A stretch of DNA of 64,000 nt from Streptacidiphilus fuscans (GTDB lineage: Bacteria > Actinomycetota > Actinomycetes > Streptomycetales > Streptomycetaceae): contig NZ_JADPRT010000013.1 of NCBI RefSeq assembly GCF_015690355.1, forward strand, positions 1-64,000. Reading direction: 5' to 3'. Shown here one piece after another: positions 1-7,842 of the stretch; positions within the stretch are counted from its first letter, which is position 1; each line of letters begins with the position of its first letter. Made by a program: the position numbers and the translations under genes. Under the pieces are notes generated by a model. That model was not told where the DNA came from and ran no database searches. It saw nothing but the letters and a program-made list of their open reading frames with translations.

Positions 1-109
1 ACAACAGGCCGTCCACGCCGTCACGGTCGGTCGTGAAATCCTCCGCGAACCGCCGCTCACCTGTCGCGTCGGGCACGTACTTCACACAGACAACGATCCT
101 CAAGCTCAC
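1..109 (-). CDS. etfB: Electron transfer flavoprotein beta subunit, N-terminal fragment (runs off the left edge)
   Basis: Only the first 36 codons are present. They read VSLRIVVCVKYVPD and continue TGERRFAEDFTTDRDGVDGLL, the typical N-terminus of actinobacterial EtfB, which with EtfA carries electrons from acyl-CoA dehydrogenases to the quinone pool. The start is GTG at 109, with a GGAGACAGG ribosome-binding site directly upstream. The gene is too short to appear as a long open frame because the window cuts it. It is divergent from the acyltransferase at 481, an arrangement I recall from Streptomyces. A TTAC-N6-GTAG motif lies 28 bp upstream of the start codon. Confidence 0.85.
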   Translation of the reverse strand, partial: MSLRIVVCVKYVPDATGERRFAEDFTTDRDGVDGLL

Positions 110-136
110 GACCTGTCTCCTGTACTGGTCACGTTG

Positions 137-150
137 TTACTGTCAGGTAG
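137..150. promoter_or_regulatory. Candidate lipid-regulator operator (TTAC-N6-GTAG) upstream of etfB
   Basis: The sequence is TTACTGTCAGGTAG. It is almost identical to TTACTGTCGGGTAG at 52827 and matches the motif found upstream of other fatty-acid genes in this window. The binding protein is unknown; TetR-family lipid regulators commonly use such spaced inverted half-sites (inference). Confidence 0.4.
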
Positions 151-426
151 CTTACGCCCTGCGGCGCGCCGACGAGCGGACACCCACCCTATGAGTGCTG
201 TTCGAGGCCCATACTCCCCCACCGCGCACGGAAGGGAATGCCGAGGGTGCCGCAACCACCTGTGACATCGACCCTATTGACCGTCATCGGCCCCCGATCC
301 GACCGTCGATCGACCCCGGGTCGACCACCCCCGACAACGGTATGGATGTGACGACAATCTCCCGCCCCGGCCTGCTCCCTACGTGACACGGGCCGTCCCA
401 AAGGGGCACCATCTGACGTCGGCAAC

Positions 427-440
427 TTACGCTGACGTAA
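427..440. promoter_or_regulatory. Candidate lipid-regulator operator (TTACG-N4-CGTAA) upstream of the acyltransferase
   Basis: TTACGCTGACGTAA is a perfect 5-4-5 inverted repeat, 40 bp upstream of the GTG start at 481, so it could overlap the promoter. It is one of three perfect TTAC-N6-GTAA sites noticed in the window; the other two are in front of the thiolase/FabG pair. Confidence 0.5.
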
Positions 441-480
441 CCGTAGGCTCGGGCACAGGCCCGCTGACGTTGGGCTGACT

Positions 481-1239
481 GTGGCAGATCTGGTGTACCC
501 GCCGGTCATCGGGGCGGCGCTGACCGCGTTCCGCGCGCTGGACCTGAAGATCGAGATCGTCGGCGCGGAGAACGTACCGCGTCAGGGCGGGGCCGTGCTC
601 GTCAGCAACCACATCAGCTACCTCGACTTCCTCTTCGCCGGGCTCGGCGCGTTCAAGTCCGGCAAGCGCATGACCCGCTTCATGGCCAAGGACGACGTCT
701 TCAAGCACCGGATCTCCGGCCCGCTGATGCGCGGCATGAAGCACATCTCGGTGGACCGCTCGGACGGCCAGCCCGCCTACGACGAGGCCGTGCGGGCGCT
801 GCGCGCGGGCGAGGTCGTCGGCGTGTTCCCCGAGGCGACGATCAGCCGCTCGTTCATGCTGAAGAAGTTCAAGACGGGCGCGGCGCGGATGGCCGCGGAC
901 GCGCAGGTCCCGCTGCTGCCGATGGCCCTGTGGGGCACCCAGCGGCTGTGGACCAAGGGCCGCCCGAAGAACCTGACGCGGCGTCACACCCCCGTCGCCA
1001 TCTACATCGGCGAGCCGATCACCCTGACCGAGAAGGACCGCCCGGTCATGGTCACCCGCAGGCTGCGTGCCGCGATGACCGACCTGCTGGAGCGCGCGCA
1101 GCGCGCGTATCCCGACGCGCCCTCCGGCCCCGACGACCGCTGGTGGCTCCCGGCGGCGCTGGGCGGCACGGCGCCGACGCCGGAGGTCGCGGAGGCAGAG
1201 GACGAGGCGGCGGCGGCGCGCCGCTCGGAAGGCGCCTGA
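481..1239 (+). CDS. 1-acyl-sn-glycerol-3-phosphate acyltransferase family protein (PlsC-like)
   Basis: This 252-residue protein belongs to the lysophospholipid acyltransferase family, which transfers a fatty acyl group to lysophosphatidate during phospholipid synthesis at the inner face of the membrane. The catalytic HX4D motif is NHISYLD (His44, Asp49); the glycerol-phosphate site is FPEATIS (116-122), a variant of FPEGTRS; motif IV is VPLLPMA (143-149). The C-terminal 25 residues are Ala/Glu-rich and probably disordered. The start is GTG at 481, where homology begins; no strong ribosome-binding site is visible. A close paralogue acting on another acyl acceptor cannot be excluded. Confidence 0.85.
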   Translation: MADLVYPPVIGAALTAFRALDLKIEIVGAENVPRQGGAVLVSNHISYLDFLFAGLGAFKSGKRMTRFMAKDDVFKHRISGPLMRGMKHISVDRSDGQPAYDEAVRALRAGEVVGVFPEATISRSFMLKKFKTGAARMAADAQVPLLPMALWGTQRLWTKGRPKNLTRRHTPVAIYIGEPITLTEKDRPVMVTRRLRAAMTDLLERAQRAYPDAPSGPDDRWWLPAALGGTAPTPEVAEAEDEAAAARRSEGA

Positions 1240-1252
1240 CGTTCGCACGGAC

Positions 1253-1414
1253 GGACGTTGCAACACCTCAGGGGCGCGGGGCTCTGCTGATGTGCGGCTC
1301 CGCCGCGTGGGCGCGAGAAGCCACCCTGTGAGGTGAGTCCCCGAACGCGCAGGGCCATCCGCACGGGGTGGTTGATCGCGCAGTTCCTCGCGCCCCCGAG
1401 GTGTTGCAACGTCC
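1253..1414. repeat. Dispersed intergenic repeat, copy A, with perfect 17-bp terminal inverted repeats
   Basis: The element is bounded by GGACGTTGCAACACCTC (1253-1269) and its exact reverse complement (1398-1414). Inside, the G-rich arm GGGGCGCGGGGCTCTGCTGA matches the M1 module seen in the other copies, while the right arm ends in the M2-type string CGCGCAGTTCCTCGCGCCCCC. It carries no open frame of its own. It fills most of the gap between the convergent acyltransferase and cvnD genes, so a bidirectional terminator role is likely. Confidence 0.8.
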
Positions 1415-1435
1415 CCATTGCCGCAAGTGCAACCC

Positions 1436-2080
1436 TCAGCTGAGCATCCGCGCAGCGTGCAAGCGGCTCGCGTGTTCGACCAGGGCGATCAGCACCCTCT
1501 TGCCCGAGTCGCGCTCACGCGCGTCACAGAGCAGGACAGGTGTCTCGACCTCCAGGTCGAGGGCCTCGCCGACCATTTCGACGGCGTGGCGGCGGGCGCC
1601 GCTGAAGCAGTTGACGGCGACGACGAACGGGATGCCGCGGCGTTCGAAGTAGTCCACCGACGGAAAGCAGTCTTCCAGGCGGCGGGTGTCCGCCAGGACG
1701 ACCGCGCCCAGAGCGCCGTGGGCGAGTTCGTCCCAGAGGAACCAGAAGCGGTCCTGGCCGGGCGTGCCGAAGAGGTAGAGCGAGAGCCCGTCGCGGATGG
1801 TGATCCGGCCGAAGTCCATGGCCACCGTCGTCGTGGTCTTCTGCTCGACCCCGCCGAGGTCGTCCACGCCGCGGCCGGCCTCGGTCAGGAGTTCCTCCGT
1901 ACGGAGCGGGCGGATCTCGCTGACCGCGCCGACCAGCGTGGTCTTGCCGACGCCGAAGCCGCCCGCCACCAGGATCTTGAGGGCGAGGGCGGGTTCCTCA
2001 TGGGGATCGTGCGGATCATGCGGATCGTGCTCGGCGTGCGTGTTCGAAGGGACAGGGGCTTCAGAGTGCACGGAGGCCAT
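1436..2080 (-). CDS. cvnD: Conservon GTP/ATP-binding protein CvnD
   Basis: This 214-residue protein is the small GTPase-like member of the conservon, which in S. coelicolor conservon studies is thought to work at the membrane with CvnA, B and C in a G-protein-coupled-receptor-like complex. The Walker A motif is GGFGVGKTT (40-48), followed by TTTTVAMDFG and the GTPGQDRF switch segment. The usual NKxD specificity motif is replaced by VNCF, as is normal for CvnD. The N-terminus is His/Asp-rich (HDPHDPHDP), encoded by a 9-bp tandem repeat at 2004-2030. It overlaps cvnC by 20 bp, implying translational coupling. Confidence 0.92.
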   Translation of the reverse strand: MASVHSEAPVPSNTHAEHDPHDPHDPHEEPALALKILVAGGFGVGKTTLVGAVSEIRPLRTEELLTEAGRGVDDLGGVEQKTTTTVAMDFGRITIRDGLSLYLFGTPGQDRFWFLWDELAHGALGAVVLADTRRLEDCFPSVDYFERRGIPFVVAVNCFSGARRHAVEMVGEALDLEVETPVLLCDARERDSGKRVLIALVEHASRLHAARMLS

Positions 2081-2489
2081 TGATCACTTCTCGCAGGATG
2101 CGCTCGTCGGGGAGCATGGCGGGAGGAACAGGACGGCTGACGCGGATCAGACCCGCGTCCAGGAGGTCGCCGAGCAGGACGCGGACGACGCCGACCGGGA
2201 GGTCGAGGTCCGCGGCGATCTCGGCCACGGACTGCGGGCGGTAGCGGCACAGGCCGAGGATCGCGACCGACTCGGGCGCGAGACCGGGCTCGACCCCGTA
2301 GGGGCCGTCCCCGGCATACGGGCTGTCCCCGGCGTAGGGGGCGTCCGCGCCGTACGGGGTGTCGGCGACGACCATCGCGATCAGGTCGAAGACCTCGCTT
2401 GCGGGCCTGGTCCGGCCCTTGGTCAGGGCGTAGAGGCGGACCATGGGACCCGCCTCCTCGTCGAACCAGTTCGGATCCATCACGCTCAT
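2061..2489 (-). CDS. cvnC: Conservon protein CvnC (DUF742)
   Basis: This 142-residue DUF742 protein is recognisable from the VRLYALTKGRTRPA start of the domain and a winged-helix-like C-terminal half (RPQSVAEIAADLDLPVGVVR, then LLDAGLIRV). The family sits next to the roadblock protein in every conservon and probably bridges CvnA/B to CvnD. It starts at 2489 in a 4-bp ATGA overlap with cvnB. An unusual tract, PYGADAPYAGDSPYAGDGPY, is inserted between the N-terminal segment and the DUF742 core; it is encoded by imperfect tandem repeats around 2296-2350 and is probably a flexible linker. Confidence 0.92.
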   Translation of the reverse strand: MSVMDPNWFDEEAGPMVRLYALTKGRTRPASEVFDLIAMVVADTPYGADAPYAGDSPYAGDGPYGVEPGLAPESVAILGLCRYRPQSVAEIAADLDLPVGVVRVLLGDLLDAGLIRVSRPVPPAMLPDERILREVINGLRAL

Positions 2490-2914
2490 CCCGCTGACGG
2501 CGAGTCCACCGCGATGCGCGGCGGCGTGTACAGGTGCTCGCCCACGCGGCGGACCAGGCGGGCCATCTCGTAGGCGATCAGGCCGATGTCGGAGTCCGCG
2601 CCCGCGAAGACGGCCAGGCAGGTGCCGTCCCCGGCGGCGACGACGAAGAGGAAGCCGCCGTCCAGCTCGACCATGGTCTGGCGGACCTCGCCCGCGTCGA
2701 AGTGGCGGCCCGCGCCCTTGGCCAGGCTGTGGAACCCGGAGGCCACGGCGGCGAGGTGCTCGCCGTCCTCCCGGCTCAGCCCGGCGGAGACGCCCAGTGC
2801 CAGACCGTCGCGGGAGAGCACGACGGCGTGGCGTACCTGGGCGACGCGGGACACCAGCTCGTCGAGGAGCCAGTTGAGCTCACCGGTGGGAGTCGGATTG
2901 GTCGTCGCGGCCAT
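2486..2914 (-). CDS. cvnB: Conservon roadblock/LC7 protein CvnB
   Basis: This 142-residue roadblock/LC7-fold protein has the characteristic LNWLLDELVSRVAQVRHAVV and LSRDGLALGVS segments, followed by GGFLFVVAAGDGTCLAVFA. Roadblock proteins bind small GTPases; in conservons CvnB is expected to modulate CvnD. The ATG at 2914 lies inside the 3' end of cvnA (35-bp overlap), and the stop overlaps the cvnC start as ATGA, so all four cvn genes are translationally coupled. Confidence 0.93.
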   Translation of the reverse strand: MAATTNPTPTGELNWLLDELVSRVAQVRHAVVLSRDGLALGVSAGLSREDGEHLAAVASGFHSLAKGAGRHFDAGEVRQTMVELDGGFLFVVAAGDGTCLAVFAGADSDIGLIAYEMARLVRRVGEHLYTPPRIAVDSPSAG

Positions 2915-5711
2915 CTGCGGCCTTCCTCTCGAAATCTGGTTCCTGGATCTTCAGATGGCGGGTCGGTCCGTTGGTCGCCGGTCCGTTCGCGGACGAGCGG
3001 CGACCGCGGGTCCAGCCCTCGCGCAGCGCGGACATGGTCTCCCTGGCCTGCTCGGGACTGCGTTCCGGCGTGCCGCCGGAGCGGCCGGGCGCCCGGTGGG
3101 TCTCGGTCGGCGCCTCGCGCAGCTGCACGGCGAGGCTGGCCTGGCGGACCCGTCGCGGCAGCTCGTCGCCGTTGCGGCGCAGCGGGGTCGGGGCGGGCAC
3201 GGCCTGCTCCGTCACAAGGCGGTCGGGACCGCGTCGCTCGGGCTCGGGTCGCTCGGGCTCGGGTCGCTGGGGATCCGCCCGGTCGGGATCCGCCCGGTCG
3301 GGCACGATCTGCGGGTTGTCCGGCGGGATCTGACGGTGCATCGGTTCCTGGGAGCGTGGTCCGTTCGGGGCGGCCTGGGCGCTCGGCGACGGTCTGCGCT
3401 GCGCCGAGGGTCGTGTCGAAGGCCGGGTCGGCAGCCCGCCTCCCGCCTGCGCGGACGCGACCGACCCGGTCGTACCGGGCCGCGTGGGCGGAGCCGTCAG
3501 CGGCGGGAGGTCGAGCTCGGCGTCGATCGGGGGTGCGGTGACGATCCCCGCGCCGCCCGCGTCCCGCTGGCGCCCACGGCCGGTCTCCAGCAGCGCGTTC
3601 GGGAGCAGCACGACGGCCGTCGTCCCCCCGTACGCGGAGGGCCGCAGGCTGACCCGGACGCCGTGGCGGCGGGCCAGGCGGCTGACCACGAAGAGGCCGA
3701 GCCGGTCGCTGTCGAACAGGTCCGCCTGCTGCGCGTCGGCGATCTTGCGGTTGGCGTCGCCGACGGCGTCCTTGCCCATGCCGAGGCCGCGGTCCTCGAT
3801 CTCCACCGCGTAGCCGGTGCCGACCTGTTCGCCGGTCACCTGGACCCGGGTGTGCGGGGGCGAGAAGGCGGTCGCGTTCTCGACGAGTTCGGCCAGCAGG
3901 TGGGTGAGGTCGGCGACGGCCGCGCCGACCACCGACACGCCGGGCAGGGAGCGGACGTCGACCCGGGCGTAGTCCTCGACCTCGGCGACGGCCGAGCGGA
4001 CCACGTCGAGCAGCGGAATCGGCTTGCGCCAGGCGCGGCCGGGCGTGGCGCCGGAGAGGATGATCAGGCCCTCGGCGTGGCGGCGCATCCGGGTGGTGAG
4101 GTGGTCGAGCCGGAAGAGGTCCTCGAGCTCGGACGGGTCCTCGGTGCGGCGCTCCATCGCGTCCAGCAGAGTCAGCTGACGGTGCACCAGCACCTGGCTG
4201 CGTCGTGCCAGGTTGACGAAGACGCCGGAGACGCCCGACAGGACCTCCGCGCGCTCGACGGCGGCGGTGAGAGCGGCGCGCTGGACGGTGTTGAGCGCCT
4301 CGCCGACCTGGCCGATCTCGTCGTCGCCGGGCTCGATCACGGGGGCTTCGGACTCGATGTCGAGCTCCTCGCCCGCACGCAGCCGCCGCATCGCGTCGGG
4401 GAGGCGGCGTCCGGCCAGCTCCAGCGCGGAGTTCCGCAGGCCGACCAGCTCGATCACCAGGCCGCGGCCGATCCGCACCGAGATGAGCAGCGAGAGCGAG
4501 ACCGCGGCCAGACCGAGGAGGACCGCCAGGCCGTTCGTGCTCAGCAGCCCGAGATAGGGGTCGTTCTGGGCCCCGGTCGCGGTCTGGCGGGCCTGGGTGA
4601 GCACGGTGTCGAGCTGTTGCTCGACACCGGTCGCGGTGGCGGTCCAGCCCGCGCCGGCGGCCTGCGCGGCGCGGGTCCCGCCGCCGCTGGCCTGGACGGC
4701 TGCCTCCAGCTGGGCCAGCGCCACCGCCTGCTGACCGCCCGTCACCTGCTGGAACGCGGCGTCGTCGGCCGCCGCCAGGTCCGGCGCGGCGGACTGCGTC
4801 AGCGTCTGGCGGGCGTAACGGGCGCCGACGAACTCCTGGTACTGGTCCGAGGTCATCCGACCCTGCGCCTGGGCGGCCTGGACGGCGGCGTCCTCCCGGG
4901 TCAGCATCTCGCGGGCCTGCGAGAGCTCCAGCAACACGCGCGCGTCGGAGGCGGCGGAACCGTTCTGCGTACCGGTGATCTGCCCGGTGACGCTGCTGAG
5001 CGAGCCGACGACGCCGAAGCCGCTGTCGATCACACCGGTGTAGGAGGTCGACGCGTCCGGCCAGCTCAGCTGACGGCCGGTCACCCGGTTCCGCAGCTGC
5101 TGGAGCGAGGCGGTCGCGGTGTCGAGCGTGCCGATCCGGGAGACCAGCGTCGCGGACAGGCCGCTTGCGGCATTCTCGCCGAGCAGCACGTCCTGGTTCA
5201 TCGAGGCGACGGCCATGTCGGTGAGGTGCTGCCTGCCCTGGTAGGTGGCCAGCCGGTCCCCCGAAGGCGCGGCCAGATAGGCGAGCCCGGCGGTGCGCTC
5301 GGCCTGCACCGCGTCGACGGTCGCACCGATGGGGGCGAGCAGCGTCTGGTCGACCTGCTTGAGCTGGATCAGCGCGTCGACGGACTGCGCGGTGGTGACG
5401 GTCGCGAAGGCCCAGAGCGCGAGCAGGGAGACAACGGGAACCATCAGCAGCGAGATGATCCTGGCCCGGACGGTCCGCGGTCGCAGCCGGACGGAGAGGT
5501 TCAACGGATGCGCGCCGGTCAGCGGACGCGAGCGGTAGCCCGACGGGTGGTGCGCCGCGCCCAGCCCCTCGTCGGCGGGGCGACCGGCGTGGGCGGGGCG
5601 CGGACGGGTGCGGCGCGCGCCGGCGTCGCCGCGGGCGTCGTGGGCCGTGGAGTTCTTGGGCGTCCTGGGGCTCTTGGGACTGCCAGGGCTGCTGGGGGGT
5701 GCCGAGGTCAT
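2880..5711 (-). CDS. cvnA: Conservon sensor-kinase-like protein CvnA with NIT-type sensor
   Basis: This 943-residue membrane protein resembles a sensor histidine kinase. A Pro/Ser/Arg-rich cytoplasmic N-terminus (1-80) precedes TM1 (about 84-107), an extracellular NIT-like region of about 280 residues (VDAVQAERTAGLAYL at 132-146), TM2 (about 388-412), a HAMP-like segment and a dimerisation region with LFRLDHLTTRMRRHAEGLII (His536). The GHKL ATPase follows, with N box ENATAFSPP (611-619), G1 DRGLGMG (640-646) and G2 DRLGLFVV (669-676). Residues 711-943 are Pro/Arg-rich and likely disordered. NIT domains are proposed nitrate/nitrite sensors, but the ligand here is unknown. The start is ATG at 5711, in an ATGA overlap with the MHYT gene; an upstream in-frame extension is rejected because it would run through that gene. 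Confidence 0.92.
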   Translation of the reverse strand: MTSAPPSSPGSPKSPRTPKNSTAHDARGDAGARRTRPRPAHAGRPADEGLGAAHHPSGYRSRPLTGAHPLNLSVRLRPRTVRARIISLLMVPVVSLLALWAFATVTTAQSVDALIQLKQVDQTLLAPIGATVDAVQAERTAGLAYLAAPSGDRLATYQGRQHLTDMAVASMNQDVLLGENAASGLSATLVSRIGTLDTATASLQQLRNRVTGRQLSWPDASTSYTGVIDSGFGVVGSLSSVTGQITGTQNGSAASDARVLLELSQAREMLTREDAAVQAAQAQGRMTSDQYQEFVGARYARQTLTQSAAPDLAAADDAAFQQVTGGQQAVALAQLEAAVQASGGGTRAAQAAGAGWTATATGVEQQLDTVLTQARQTATGAQNDPYLGLLSTNGLAVLLGLAAVSLSLLISVRIGRGLVIELVGLRNSALELAGRRLPDAMRRLRAGEELDIESEAPVIEPGDDEIGQVGEALNTVQRAALTAAVERAEVLSGVSGVFVNLARRSQVLVHRQLTLLDAMERRTEDPSELEDLFRLDHLTTRMRRHAEGLIILSGATPGRAWRKPIPLLDVVRSAVAEVEDYARVDVRSLPGVSVVGAAVADLTHLLAELVENATAFSPPHTRVQVTGEQVGTGYAVEIEDRGLGMGKDAVGDANRKIADAQQADLFDSDRLGLFVVSRLARRHGVRVSLRPSAYGGTTAVVLLPNALLETGRGRQRDAGGAGIVTAPPIDAELDLPPLTAPPTRPGTTGSVASAQAGGGLPTRPSTRPSAQRRPSPSAQAAPNGPRSQEPMHRQIPPDNPQIVPDRADPDRADPQRPEPERPEPERRGPDRLVTEQAVPAPTPLRRNGDELPRRVRQASLAVQLREAPTETHRAPGRSGGTPERSPEQARETMSALREGWTRGRRSSANGPATNGPTRHLKIQEPDFERKAADGRDDQSDSHR

Positions 5712-6496
5712 CGGGTCACCGCCGGGAGCACGCGCAGGCCTTCGGCGTCGGCATTGGCGGCACGTTCCTGCGCGGTGGGCGAGAGCGCGACGAACGCGGA
5801 CGTCAGGAAGAGGTACGAGCCGAGCCCGACCGCGAGCGGGAAGATGAACTGCATCAGCGACGCGCCGTGCAGCGGGACGTTGGACGGGTGCACCTGAACG
5901 GTGACCGCGCGCATCCCGGTGTAGTGCATCGAACTGACGGCCAGGCCCATGACCAGCGCCGCTCCGGCCGCCGCCAGCGGCCCGCTGACGTTCAGTCCGG
6001 CCCACAGCGCGGCCGTCGCCGCGACCACGGCGATCACGACGGAGAGCGCCACCGTGGTCGGGTCGTAGTGCAGCGTGCCGTGCAGGTCGAGGGCCAGCAT
6101 GCCCAGGTAGTGCATGGCCGCCACGCCGAAGCCGGTGGTGATCCCGCCCACGATCAGCGAGCGCCACTTGTGCGTGCCGTAGCCGACCGCGAAGAGGCCG
6201 AAGCCGACGAAGACCACCGCACTGACCAGACTGAGCACCGTCAGCGGGACGTTGAAGCGGATGTCCGTCCCGGTGACGGTGAACCCGAGCATCCCGATGA
6301 AGTGCATCGTCCAGATGCCCGCGCCGATCGCCGACGCGGCGGTCAGCAGCCAGTTGCGCTTGGACCGCCCGGTCGCGGCGACCGCGCGGACGGTGCAGCG
6401 CAGCCCTAAGGCGGAGCCGAGGACGGCCATCAGATACGACAGGATCGGCGTGAGCCAGCCGTAGCCCAGCTCGGTCATGCTCCCCATGGCGCCCAT
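5708..6496 (-). CDS. MHYT-domain integral membrane sensor
   Basis: This 262-residue protein has seven hydrophobic segments and the three signature motifs of the MHYT domain: WTMHFIGML, AAMHYLGML and SSMHYTGMR. MHYT domains are predicted to bind metal, perhaps copper, through Met and His near the outer membrane face and to sense O2, CO or NO. Family members are usually fused to GGDEF/EAL or kinase modules; this one stands alone. It is the first gene of the conservon operon and overlaps cvnA as ATGA, so the two should be made together. The ATG at 6496 is preceded by GGAGGG with 7-nt spacing, which decides it over two nearby ATGs. Confidence 0.9.
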   Translation of the reverse strand: MGAMGSMTELGYGWLTPILSYLMAVLGSALGLRCTVRAVAATGRSKRNWLLTAASAIGAGIWTMHFIGMLGFTVTGTDIRFNVPLTVLSLVSAVVFVGFGLFAVGYGTHKWRSLIVGGITTGFGVAAMHYLGMLALDLHGTLHYDPTTVALSVVIAVVAATAALWAGLNVSGPLAAAGAALVMGLAVSSMHYTGMRAVTVQVHPSNVPLHGASLMQFIFPLAVGLGSYLFLTSAFVALSPTAQERAANADAEGLRVLPAVTR

Positions 6497-6634
6497 GCGG
6501 CGGCCCTCCGTGTGCCCTCCGTGGTCCGGCAGAGGTCACGGACGCTATTGCCCGGTTCACTCGAAATCGCGGACATGGGCAAAAGCCCGGCAAGGGCGTG
6601 CGGGTTGTGCTGGACTAATGGGGCTTGTGCCTAC

Positions 6635-6675
6635 GGTGTGTCCACCAGGGGCGGTCGACCAGGGGTGTGTCCACC
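6635..6675. repeat. Two 12-bp direct repeats upstream of the MHYT-conservon operon
   Basis: GGTGTGTCCACC occurs at 6635-6646 and 6664-6675, 29 bp apart, each followed by A/G and GGG. They lie 140-180 bp upstream of the first gene of the operon, in the gap behind the membrane protein ending at 6699. They could be activator or repressor sites; no known consensus is recognised. Confidence 0.35.
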
Positions 6676-6698
6676 GGGTGCCGTGCCCTGCGTCCCGC

Positions 6699-7469
6699 CT
6701 ACTGCAGGACGTTGACGGCGCGGGCGATGATCAGGGCCAGGGCCAGCAGCGAGATGATCGACTGCGAGGCCATCAGCAGCTTCGCCCAACGCGACAGCGG
6801 CATGGTGTCGGTGGGGCTGAACGCGGTCGCGTTGGTGAAGGCCACGTAGAGGTAGTCGGCGTACTCCGGCTCCCAGTCCGGCGGCGCTATCCCCTGCTGC
6901 TGCATCTGCGGGAAGAGCAGGTCGGGGTACTTGTGCGTGCCCGCCGCGCGGGCCAGCGGACCGCCGCGGTCCCACTCCCAGTACCAGAGGCTGTAGGCGA
7001 TGATGTTGGTCAGCCAGACGCCCGCGCCGGTCATCAGCAGCTGCACCGGGGTGAACCCGTGCGAGCCGTCGATCAGGTCCCTGCCGAGCAGCACCGCGGA
7101 CCACCCATTGGCCAGGCTCACCGCCGCGGCGAGCAGCAGGCCGAGCACGCGCACCGCCCGCGACTGCTTGGCGATGCGCGGATGCGGGTTGACCGCGACC
7201 AGCGCCACTATCAGCGCGGCCTCCAACACGGGCAGCAGCCAGTGCGGGTGGATGGTCAGCCGCTCCGGCAGCATCCACTGGATGACGATGGCCACGAGCA
7301 GCGCCGCGGTCACGCCCCAGCGCTGCTCGCCTTCGGTCCGCCGCAGCCACGCGGGGAGGGCGTCGGCGGTGGCGGAGGCGTGGTGGTCGTTCTGTTCGTG
7401 CTGTTGGTTCTGTTCGTGCTGTTCGTTCTGCCCGTTCTGCTGAGTCACGGCGATCATTGTGCCGGGCAC
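6699..7469 (-). CDS. Integral membrane protein, DUF1345-like, with Gln/Glu/His/Asn-rich N-terminus
   Basis: This 256-residue protein has about six hydrophobic segments. Its C-terminal part, YLYVAFTNATAFSPTDTMPL followed by a last TM helix, resembles predicted membrane proteins of the DUF1345 type; function is unknown. The segment after TM1 is Arg/Lys-rich and cytoplasmic. The N-terminus carries a low-complexity tract (QNEQHEQNQQHEQN) encoded by short tandem repeats around 7384-7440. The GTG at 7469 has only a distant GAGG upstream; an in-frame ATG lies at 7457. The gene is tandem with the small YiaA/B-like gene at 7512. Confidence 0.55.
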   Translation of the reverse strand: MPGTMIAVTQQNGQNEQHEQNQQHEQNDHHASATADALPAWLRRTEGEQRWGVTAALLVAIVIQWMLPERLTIHPHWLLPVLEAALIVALVAVNPHPRIAKQSRAVRVLGLLLAAAVSLANGWSAVLLGRDLIDGSHGFTPVQLLMTGAGVWLTNIIAYSLWYWEWDRGGPLARAAGTHKYPDLLFPQMQQQGIAPPDWEPEYADYLYVAFTNATAFSPTDTMPLSRWAKLLMASQSIISLLALALIIARAVNVLQ

Positions 7470-7511
7470 CGGTAAGGACGCCTCAGCAGCGGCGCGTCGG
7501 CACGAGATTCG

Positions 7512-7808
7512 TCAGGGCGCGTCGACGCGGAACGGGTCGTGCTCGGCGAGGAGCTTGTCCAGCCTGGCCTGGTCGACGCGGCTGCTGTAGCGGCCCTCGT
7601 CCTGGCGGTCGCGGACGACCTTGGCCAGCGTGAAGGCGGAGGTGACGACGTAGAGGAGCCCCAGGGCGAGGAACGCCCGCTCCCACGCGTCGGTGTGGAG
7701 ATAGGCGATGCCGAGGCCCATCGCCACCAACGAGGCCGTGAAGGAGATCACAGCCTGCACGGAGTACGCGCTGGTCGTGCCCGGTCTGACGGGCGGAGTG
7801 TTGGCCAT
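7512..7808 (-). CDS. YiaA/YiaB-type two-helix membrane protein
   Basis: This 98-residue protein has two hairpinned TM helices (about 18-36 and 43-62: FTASLVAMGLGIAYL and FLALGLLYVVTSAFTLAKVV) followed by a charged cytoplasmic tail. This is the pattern of the YiaA/B inner-membrane family, whose function is not established. The ATG at 7808 gives the expected length; longer in-frame starts would run through the MerR promoter. It is divergent from the MerR regulator, and the 16-bp palindrome between them makes it a likely target. Confidence 0.7.
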   Translation of the reverse strand: MANTPPVRPGTTSAYSVQAVISFTASLVAMGLGIAYLHTDAWERAFLALGLLYVVTSAFTLAKVVRDRQDEGRYSSRVDQARLDKLLAEHDPFRVDAP

Positions 7809-7842
7809 GTCGGCAGAATGCAGGCCCCGAACCCGACTCGCA

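Larger units (their letters stand above)
110..480. other. Divergent intergenic region, etfB / acyltransferase
   Basis: This 371-bp gap has no convincing gene; short open frames on both strands lack codon bias and family resemblance. It holds two TTAC-N6-GTA(A/G) motifs (137-150 and 427-440), a 15-bp near-palindrome TCGACCC-C-GGGTCGA at 310-324, and three direct copies of CTGACGT at 413-419, 432-438 and 464-470 just before the acyltransferase start. It must carry the promoters of both flanking genes. Confidence 0.6.

Noticed and set aside
189-509. Short frames on both strands in the etfB/acyltransferase gap
   Set aside because: No ribosome-binding sites, no codon bias and overlap with likely promoters.
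2586-5897. Long plus-strand open frame of about 1100 codons opposite cvnA and MHYT
   Set aside because: It lacks family resemblance and is explained by high G/C at third positions of the minus-strand genes; the minus-strand proteins have clear motifs.
5712-6593. N-terminal extension of cvnA to 6593 in the same frame
   Set aside because: It would run antiphase through the whole MHYT gene; the ATGA overlap start at 5711 is the normal conservon arrangement.
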